Positions 35,386-46,200 of a DNA stretch of 64,000 bases are shown here, piece by piece. Where the stretch lies: the NCBI GenBank assembly GCA_022393335.1, contig JAJEKB010020553.1, positions 74,614-138,613 of the forward strand, in the 5' to 3' direction. The notes under the pieces were generated by a model. That model saw only the letters and a list, made by a program, of their open reading frames with translations. It was not told the origin of the DNA and searched no databases. A program made the translations under genes and the position numbers. Within the stretch, counting starts at the first letter, position 1; every line of letters begins with the position of its first letter. Source of the stretch: Macrotrachela quadricornifera. Taxonomy: Eukaryota > Rotifera > Eurotatoria > Philodinida > Philodinidae.

Positions 35386-36305
35386 ATATATATAAAGAAG
35401 AAAGTTTGTCTGTTTGTTTGTTTCTCTGTCTGCTTATAGCTCAATCCCGGTAAAAGCTAGCGACACCAAATTTTCCACAATAGTTCCCTAGGCCCAGAGG
35501 AAGGTCATAGGATGGTTTTCGACTCAAAAGTTTTACCTTAGTGGGGGGTTTTTCCCGCCTATTGTTGAATTTACTATAGTAAATGCCTGTTCCAGAAGAT
35601 TAGTACGTATAACTGTTCCTCAATAATTCAAGAACGAAAGTGTATAAAAACCTGTGCTTTTTGTCGTTGTACACAGAATACCTTAGGATAGTCCAAGAAA
35701 ACGGACAGAATGTGTAAAATGAAGAGTAACTATATGAATGAAAATAACCATCGAATGAAGAAGGCAACAAGTGAGATAAAAACTCCATTACTCATAACTC
35801 ATAATCTATATATATAAAGAGGAAGTTGTGTCTGTCTGTCTCTTTTTATGCATTTTGACACTGCACGAGCTAGCGGTACCAAACTTTTCATGACATACTC
35901 TTAAACCCTGAGAAAGATCGAGAAGGATTCAGGATGATTGGCAAGAGGGTTGAAGTGAAATCTTACACAGTTTATGATATATTGCAATTTTTACCATTCT
36001 TTCAAAAACTTTAGAGAATTTGCTGCCATTGTTAGGATATCCGCCTCTTAGTGTTACGTTTTTTTGCAGTGGGCCTTGGTATAAAGTATGGCAACAGGTA
36101 TGAGTTAAGAGAAAGACACTGACACTTCCACACTATTTGCCGAATTATCCAATTTAAGAATGAATATAAGTGTGTGCACGGCAGGATATGTAGTAATAGT
36201 TGAAGAAAAGGTCTCAATCACGTTCACTATACATCTTCTGTCGTTTTATGACATGGTAGGTTTATGTATGGAGATTTCCCGAGCAACGCTGGGTACTTCC
36301 GCTAG
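35383..36305 (+). mobile_element. Non-autonomous Helitron-like element, copy 1
   Basis: It starts TCTATATATATAAAGAAG and ends with a GC-rich hairpin, CCCGAGCAACGCTGGG, then TACTTCCGCTAG, followed by T. The TC..CTAG ends with a subterminal hairpin and insertion next to T fit Helitrons. A second 5'-end-like sequence (TCTATATATATAAAGAGG) lies at 35805, 422 bases in. No helicase is encoded. The copy at 43829-44735 has the same doubled plan. Confidence 0.72.
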
Positions 36306-37224
36306 TCCCTTATAAATAACAATCTACAAATCAACTAAACCATACACTCGACATCCTTTACAAAAATAATTTCTCAGTTCCTTTTTCAATCTCTTCCATT
36401 TAAGTTTCCTCACGGACAATTCTATAAACAATTTCACTTGATATTTCAAATATTTTCATCGAGACGCGCCGCTTTCTGCTGAACACTATCCTAACCAAAG
36501 ATTCTCAATTTCTGCTCAATCTCTTCTATTTACATTTCTTCGTATGAATGGAAATATGGCTCAACAATTTCTCCTTAAAATATCATTGTTTCTCCTCGGA
36601 TAATCCATTTCTATTTACAACTCCTTCAACATGAGCGAAAAAACTTTAAAAAAATATCGACTTCAGTCTACTTTATTTCTATCTCACTTTATAAACAGAG
36701 ATATCAATGAAATATTTCTGCTTCAAATACAATCATTTTCGATACAAAAATTCTATTACTACTTGAATTCCCTTTAGCATGAAAACATAAAATTAAAATA
36801 AACAATTATCGATTTCACTTTACTTTCTATCCATTTCTTCCTCTAAGTGGGGGTATGGATGAACGATTTCTCTTTAAAAAATGACCATGTCTGCTAGAAA
36901 AAATCCGTTTCTACTTAAAACTGCTATTTAAGATGAGAAAAAATATAATAAAAATTATCGATTTCTCTTTTCTTTCTTTCCACTTCTCCTCAGAAGTAGG
37001 GATATAGACGCACAATTTCTACATAAGAAATGCTTTAAGGTTAATGCATAAAAGAGATTCTGCTTGACTTTTTCAGGTTTAAGCATTTCTCCTTGAAGTG
37101 GAACAATTTCTCTTTGTAGATGGGAAATGGTCCAGCTTTCCACGGATTAACACATGCTCTTTTTCCTACTTTCAATTAGTTAGCGTTATATTGACAACAA
37201 TCCGCTATTCATCACAAACATAAA
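36306..37224. repeat. Degenerate tandem repeat upstream of the P450
   Basis: Between about 36360 and 37060, blocks of roughly 190-200 bases recur: TCGATTTC..CTTTCT..CCA(T/C)TTCT.CCTC followed by GGGTATGGA or similar, then ..AATTTCTC.TTAAAAAATG. Three or four diverged units. The last 150 bases before the P450 ATG show no obvious core promoter word. Confidence 0.55.
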
Positions 37225-40200
37225 ATGCTTCTTGTGATACTTCTGGTCGCCATCACTGTACTGTTGTATTATGTGAAACTCAAATATTTCACCCTTTACT
37301 CCTCGATACCTGGTTTACCGCCTCATTTTCTGTTCGGAAATTTGATTCAGTCAGGGTTATTGTTCCAAGGTGCATCTCTTCATCAAGTCTACTCAACGTT
37401 CAAAGACCGCTTCGGTGATGTTTATCAAATTTGGATTGGTCATCGTCGCATGGTTGTTGTTAACGGAATCGGTGACGTACAGCACATTTTCACCCACAGA
37501 AATATCTATAATCAAAGCGCGTTGACTGTTCAAGTATTTGGTGCCTTATTTCCAAACAGTATTCCTTGCATCAAAGGTATGTTTCATTCATCTCATTGGA
37601 TTCCTAATACATGACACTTATTAGGTCCTGAGTACAAACGACACGCGTCGCTTATTCTACCCTTGCTTCGCCGCGGTAAAATTACCTCGAACTTAGATTT
37701 AATTGTCGCTGCGGTGGACAAACTATTGACTAAATGGCGTGTCTTTCCCACGGATCACATCCATCTCGACATTACTCAGCAATGTCAAAATCTTATGATT
37801 GCCATATTGGGATTGATTGCATTCGACTATGACTTACAGACATTGGACAAAGATGTCTCAGGCAATAATGAGCTCTGTCAAGCATTACAAGACTACTGCA
37901 AGATATTTCAAGTAGTTCTTTTTTTGCCAAGAATCGCATCTACTATCTATCTGAAACTGAATCGTCGATATCGACGGGCGCAGGCAATCATTAAACGATA
38001 TTTCGATCAAATGATCAAGCAGGAGTTAGCTGCAAGTGAAGAGTCCTCGACATACCGAGAAAGAACATGCTTGATCGCCTCACTTGTTGCCTCACTACAA
38101 GAAGATGAAAATGCGGAATCGATCAAAAGAGAAGAAGAAAAATCAGGTACGATTATCTATAAAAATTACTCAGCAGGCCATTTCATATGAAATAGTTCTT
38201 CACTATATTTATTATTTAAAGTAACAGTTAATGATATTTCCATAGAGTCTCAACCACGTGTCCAAAAGTGATTTCCGATGCTGATTAAAATTTTAGCGTT
38301 TGCAGCGTTTTTAATTCTGAGCATTTTGATAAAATAAATTTTCCAAAAGCTCTTAATTTGATGAAGATATAGTCACAACTTTTCAAGAAGCAAAAACAAA
38401 AAAAATCCTTAAAAAAACGTTTTCTCTAACAATTTTCTCAAAATGTTTCTGATAGTTTTATACACTAAAGCAAAGCCAAAAAAAAAATTCAAGATTATAT
38501 TCGAATTCCTCATAAATAGACGCTTGGAAACATATCGAGCTTGATTTCAGTTAGACAAGAAAATTGAGTCTTATATGTGGTCTGATAAGCAGAGCTATCC
38601 AGATCCACATACTGATTATCAACCACACAAAGCTAAAGTGCTATCTTATATCGATGATAATTCTAAAAAACCGAAACTCTCGACACGATACTATAAAGCA
38701 TCCGATAGTGATCAAATTGAACATGCCGAGGTTCAACAGTTAAGACGTTCATAAAATAATGTCACAATACAGAACACATGCATTTTTAGTGGTTTTGTCA
38801 GAGTCAAAATGCACTATTTACACTTGTTTCAGGTCGAGTTTTTCGCAGGAAAAACCAAATGATCTAATATTTTCGATTTGAATATGATTTGACTAAAAAC
38901 TTTATTTGCGACTACTGAATGGAAAATTAAAAGATTTTTTTTAGGTGGTGCTGTAGCAAACCTCTTGTAAAGGGCATCAGTACAAATACTATTTAACAAC
39001 ATTGATTTAGTATTCTAGTCGCATCAAAAACCATAGAAATTCTGTATTATCAAGGCTTCAGGAAAAATGACGGTCTATCGAATGCACTATTGTATCATAT
39101 CGAGAGATTCAGTTTTTTCGAATAATCATCGACATAAAATAGCACTGTAGTGTTTTGTGGTTGATGTTCAGTCAGTCGAGCTGGACAGGTCTATCAATCA
39201 GACCATATAAGAGATCTTAGTTTTTTGTCTCACTGAAGTCAGCCTCGATATGTTCCCAAGCGTCTGTTTATGACGAAATCGAATATGATCTTGAATTTTA
39301 TTTTTGAATTTGCTTTAGTGTACAAAACTTTTTACAAAATTTTGAAAAATTTTGAAAAATTTTGTAAAAAAAGAAAATACAGCTTTTATCAAACATCGTT
39401 GCTGGTATTTAATTATTGTACAAAATGATTTATATAATAGATATATAAAAAATTCTCATCCACGCACAGCTCTATAGCATAGTGAACATGTATATGTACC
39501 TTGAGAGCATTTAAGGCCCGCCTGTCCCCTCCTTTGGAAAATCAGATTTTTCAAAAATAAATCGAAATTGGGTTTTTATTATAGAAAGATGCACCGAAAT
39601 TCCTTCTTCCAGAACATGTATATATATACAGAGTGTCCCAAAAGTTCCTTGGGGATAAATTTTTCGTTTATCTTTACTATTTAATTTAATTTCATCAACC
39701 TATTTTTTTTTAAATGATAGATGGATGCATCGAATTTTCTTTTATACGAACAAATTTCATAAATATTATTCTAAGATATTGTCTTTCAGCGAAATACGAA
39801 ACAGACTTCTATTTCCAAAGAAATAGCGAATGCAACACATTGTATTTCAGTTTTCATTGACTTAATACATAGTATTATAAAAAACAAAATATACCGGAAG
39901 ATAGAGCGTGAAAAGCTCCACAGTTTACATCAGGCTGTTTATTCTATATTTGTACTTTTTGTTTTCAAAATGAACAAAATTCTGAGCGATCAAATTTAGA
40001 CAGTTTGAAAAAGATGTTTCTTTTAAGTGTCAAATGAGTTCGTTTTTTTGTTATTTCGTCTTTTCATCAATCGATATGTTTTATTTCAGAAAAAAACAAA
40101 ATACACAACAAGATGCAGCGTGAACAGCTATACAATTTACAAAGAACAGCTTATTTTATATATGCACCTTTTGTGTGCAAAATGCCGTGCGACCAATGTT

Positions 40201-43200
40201 CGCTGTTGCGAAAATGTCACTCTCTTTTTACCTCAGCGAAATTCTTTTTTTTCTTGTTTCACCTATAAAATAAACTGTTCTTTGTAGATTATGGAACTTT
40301 TCACGTTCAATCTTCTGGTATATTTTATTTTTTTAATACTATGTATTAAGTCAATGAAAGTTGAAAAACAATGTACAGTCATTCAACTTCCCACGTTCGT
40401 TATTATTCTGGAAATAAAACTCTATTTTTTCATATTTCGCTGAAAGATAATATTTTAGAATAGTATTTATAAAATTTGTTGGTATAAAAGAAAATTCAAT
40501 GCATCCATCTATCATTTAAAAAAATAGGTTCATAAAATTAAATTAAATAGTAAAGATAAACGAAAAATTTATTCTCAAGGGACTTTTAGGGCATCCTGTA
40601 TATGGTTTTTCGCAAAACCGTCAAGTTTTAACAGACTAATTGAAGTAAACTTTAGCTTGACTACCACATTTTTCGAGATATTTTCATGATTTTGAAAAAA
40701 AAATCTCAATTTTTGAGTAGATTGCCCTTTTGTTTGCATCAGCATTGAATTAAATACTCTTGTATTAATCATTAAGCGTCTATTAACACCGAAGATGAGC
40801 ATTACATGTTTATATTCTATCAATCACATTGAACATACAATTCCGGTATATTGCGCAGAAGTCTACAAGTTTTTTTGGAAGTATCGCGATCTTTATTCCT
40901 TTCAAGATGATTTATTAATCTAGAGTAAATAAATAATAAAGAAGTTTATTTATAGGTGTTATATTTTATTTAGAAAGAAATCATAAAGAATGAACAACGA
41001 AAAGACGAGAACAGAAAAAACTAATTAGATACGAAAAATTTCAAAACATATTTGAAGGGTGAAGATAATTTTCGGCTATTGTAAATATTTTTGGTCATCG
41101 ATGTCTGATAGATATAAATATCCAATAGTTTGTTTGATTAATGGTGATAGCTCATAAACTTCTTTTTTTTTTGTTTTTCCTTGTCGTTTTCGAATGTCAA
41201 AGATGAGTTGATTAAGCTTGTTGAAGACCACTTGTAGTCGTTTTCGATGATAATGCAAATCGAGTGGATTTGTCTTTGTTGTCACTGTTAATGGCGAAAA
41301 TGACAAATCGAGTGAATTTTTTTTAGTTGTTACAGCCAATGATGAAAATGATCTTGTCAAAGATTTTGCCTTACTAAAAATAAAGCAGAATAGTTAGGGG
41401 AACATTGACAACTAAAGATACGCACACTTCAGCATTGTTAGTCATTCGAGTTTCGCTATTTCGTTGATCTGTATTCTTCGAATTGATGTTGTCTGAGGTG
41501 TTTGATTCATCTGAATTATTATCTTCACCGCTTGTTGTAGTATTCGAATCAGTATTATCGTCGTTGGTATTTATGTAAGGAACGGATGAATACATGGCAC
41601 TATCTAGCTTTAAGATTTCCACTAGGATAGGAGGATTTGTGACATTTTCTTTAATATATGCACGACATACAACATTATAACAAATATCAAAATTATTCAT
41701 TTAATCTAAGAATCATATAAAGAAAAAATGAAACGCTTTAGACAAGATGCTGGTGATATAATTATGTTATTTGAACTTTTGAATATCGTTCATTTTTAAA
41801 AAAATAGAAATGATGATTCACATTTTTATTCGTTTGTTAACAATAAAAAACACTTAAAAAGATGAAATATGATCATAAATAAACAAAAAGATAGAAAATC
41901 AATATGCATCAGGTTTATATGAGTCGGCTAATTGTTCGTTGCTATTTTCATCAACACCCATTTAATCACTTTGTTGAGAATTGGATGTTTCTTCAGTTAG
42001 TTTGGATTCCTGTTGTCTTTTTTTTGTTTTTCGTTTGTGTTCATAATATAAACGACGTTCATCTAGTTTTCTCATTGCCGCTGCTGTATAAAAATCACTA
42101 TCACCTGCCAGAAAGGGAATATTGTATTGCATAAGAAATTTATGATCATTTTCTACCTATTGTTTCAGTTATAACTGGTATAATTGACTGATAACCATCA
42201 GTATATAATAAGAAAACAATTGCTGCACATAAATCAATGATCGCACTGGTAGAATAATGATTTTTAGCCGCTAAGCTCCATATAATAGAATGAAAGCTTT
42301 CATTTGCATTTTGAGCTTCACCATTTATCACTCTCTTTAGGACATTCACTAAATAACAATAGTTTTAAATTCATATTCGATGCTTCGAAGTACTCACGAT
42401 GAGCCAGTTCGTCAAATACTGGTATAATAGTTTTCATAATACCTAATGACAAACTATGCTAATTGTGATCATATTCTTCGTCTAATTATATGAAATAAGA
42501 TCATAAAAAATGCGTCATTTATAATTACCTATTTCTAATGATTTTGAATACCCACAATAGCTTGGTGAACACCATTCGTGAGGTGGCTCAGAGTTCAACG
42601 AAGCCTACAAAAAAAAGGGTCTTTTTTGATAAGACTCTTCATAGTTTTACTTACTTTATGTTTCCATATGACCCAGACTGCACAAACTATTTCATCGAGA
42701 TTTGTTTTATTTCTTACAATACCTTTACGATATTAATGTTTGAAATTAACTATCATTTCTAGAAGAAAAACAGCAATTAGTTAAAATATACGCAAAATCT
42801 ACACTAACATTTTGTCATTCGGTTTGGGCCACGTAAACCAAATTTTTCATCAATTTTGATTTTTTTCATAGTGTCTGATATCTTCTGTAGACGATGCAGC
42901 CTCTTTTTCGTGAAATGATTCGCGTCTTCTATTTTCATAATGGATACATCCTCGTATGGAGGATCCTGAATCAATTTTGGAAAAACTTTCGTATCATCAT
43001 CGTCAATGTCACTGCAAATAAATAATGTAGAGAGAAGGATTCGATATATTGTTATTTACTTTGTCTATTGAACGTTGTATAATCTGTCGGAACCTGAAAA
43101 TAAACGATAAATTCCATTGACCTCTATAGACACTAAAAAAATAAATAGTTAAATTAGAAAGTTTTGGCTATAATTATACCTGATCAACCGATATGATTTT

Positions 43201-46200
43201 TTCACATTGATGTTTTTTTTTTAAATTTCTGAATATTATTTTGGATCTGAATATTTAATGCTGAGTAATCCTGTACAAATGAGGTAATTTTTTGATAATT
43301 GTTTTAAATCCAATGTCTGAAAAACTCAAATGATAAGATATAAAAATATATTGATCTAATGTTTACTTTTCCAGTAGCTCCACCAGACATGGTTGCTACT
43401 ACCCCATATGTACTTGAAAATTCGCGTCTTTGGCAAGTGCCATCACCACCGATAGTAAGTTTGCTTTCACTTAATTGACAGCAAACATTCTCCCCACATC
43501 ATTCTACATTTAAATAAGTTTGTATGATTCAAATGCGAAAAGTAAAAAAGTGATGTTGTGAGAAAAATGATCATCATCAATAGAAGGCGGCACGTTCAAA
43601 ACAGCACAAAGTTTTACTAAACTTTGATGACCGATACCAACAAAATTTGCACCTAAATATCAGATGAACAGCTTGGTTATTAAATTATTGAGTATAAAGG
43701 TACCATTTGCACTTCGAACATTAATATCTCTTTTAGATGTTTTTTGGACATCGGTTAGATGTATTGATTTCAACTTTATACGAGCAGCTACATGTAATCA
43801 CCAAAGAACAATATAATTCTAATATATATCTATATATATAAAGAAGAAAGTTTGTCTGTTTGTCTGTTCGCTTATAACAGTCTCGGTAAAAGCTAGCATC
43901 ATCAAATTTTCCACAATACTGCCCTATGTCTAGAGGGAGGTTATAGGATGGTTTTTCACTTAAAAATTTCACCTGAACAGAGTTTTTGTCCCTCCTTTTG
44001 TTCAATTACTACAGTAAGTACTTTTTCTAAAGAGTCTGTGCGTGTGATTGTTTTCTCAGTAACTTGAGAAAAAAAGTAGATAATAATCTGTATTTTTTGC
44101 CATTGAACGTAAGATGTCCAAGAATGCTCGAAAAAAGCAAATAGAATTTATAAGATAAAGGGTGACCGTATAAGTGGAAATATCCATCGAATGTTGAAAG
44201 CAACAAAAGGGATAAAATTCCATTACTTATAGCTCATAATCTACATATATAAAGAAGAAGGTTGTCTCTGCCCGCCGTTTTTTTTTTAATTTGGACGCCG
44301 TACGAGTCAGCGGCGCCAAGCGTTTCATGAAATACCTTGAGTTCAAACGAAAGTTGACAGAGAGTCAGGGTATTCAGGGGGAGGGACGGAATGAAATTTC
44401 GTACAGGTTATGATATATTGCAATTTTCACCAATCTTTCAAAGACTTTAGAGTATTTGCTGCTATTGATAGATTATCCATTTCTTAGTGTCACCTTTTTC
44501 CAGCGGGTGTTCATATAGTATGACAATTGACATGAGTAAAAAAAGACACTCATGTTCATACACTATTTGCTGAATTGTCCGATTTACGCATGAATGCAAG
44601 TGTGTGCACGGCGGGACATGTAGTTATCATATATAAAGAATCCCGAGCACGCCCTCTATATGCCTTCTGTCGTTTTCTGATATAATAAGTTTGCAGTATG
44701 TAGATTTCCTGAACAACGCCGGGTATTACCGCTAGTATATATATATGGGGTTGAGCAACTTGACTGATACCCCAATATATGGAATAGGAAACCATATTAT
44801 TTCAGTTAGGAGTATATAATGAATTATATACCAAATGGAAGCTTGTCAAAAATAGGATTTATTAGTACTAAATAGTAAGGGTTTTGCAAACTTTGTAATG
44901 TCGAACTTAAGAAATTTTGAAAAATTTTATACATTAAAAAACACACAATTTTTATATGAAAAAAAACACAAGATTTTCCCATAAAATTAGCTCTTTTTCA
45001 GTATTTCTACTATCTCACATGTTTCAAAATACACTTATTCGATTCAGTTTTCAATGCTGCATCTATTGAATATATTTCTAAACATATGAGGTAGTAGAAA
45101 CACTGAAAAAGAGCTAATTTTATGAGAAAATCTTGTGTTTTTTTTTTCATATAGAAAATGTGTTTTTCAAAGTATAAAATTTTTCAAAATTTCTTAAGTT
45201 CGACATTACAAAGTTTACAAAACCCTTACTATTTAGTACTAATAAATCTTATTTTTGACAAGCTTCCATTTGGTATATAATTCATTATATACTCCTAACT
45301 GAAATAATATGGTTTCCTATTCCATATATTAGGGTATCAGTCAAGTTGCTCAACCCCATATATATATGTAATGAATAAGTTTTATTCGAGAAAAGACAAC
45401 ACAAATAGTACTTTCTCTTTTTTGCAACAGACATATCGCCATTCCATATTGATTTGTATGGTATACAACTAGCTTGTTTCATTAACTTCAATAAAAACGA
45501 ATTAGGAATTATATGATACTAATCATTCAGATCTTCATCAGTATCTGTATGTTGTTGTTCAATAAAGTTTGATAATTTGTAACGCGACGGACCGATAAGC
45601 GGATGATTTTTGTACGTAAAGGATTCATTGCCAGCTAGTTGTTCTATACAAGAAATGAGATCATTTTGTACTTTTTGTTTCGTCTTTGTAACATTGTTAA
45701 CGGCTTTTCGAGAGTTAGAAATGTTTTGAGCTAGTCGGAGCTATTTTTCCATTTTTCCAATTCGAAGAGAACCGGTATGTCAGAAAATATACGCGTAGAA
45801 TGATTAAAAATTCTAAAAAAATAGCAAAAGTGATAGTACCTTGTTGCTGAGAGAACTTGAGTTACGATAATTATAATTCAGATATATCGTTTTATTCATT
45901 TTTGCCCAAAATTCAGGTTTTTCAGTTTATCTAAAGAATGATGTGAATTATCATATTCAAAAAATGTTGTAATATAATACTACGTGAGCCATCTGAAAAA
46001 CAGAAGAGCAAAACTATTCCAGCATGATGGATAATGCTAGTTTACTGCATCTGTTATTTATTGTCAAAAAAATTCAATGAAATATATTCAATATATGCCA
46101 TTTTAATATGATTGTTTTCACATTTGAATAAAAAAAATTCATCTCTAAATTTATTTATCGTTTTTTTATCAAAACATGGTTTCCAATCAGGAAAATGAGA

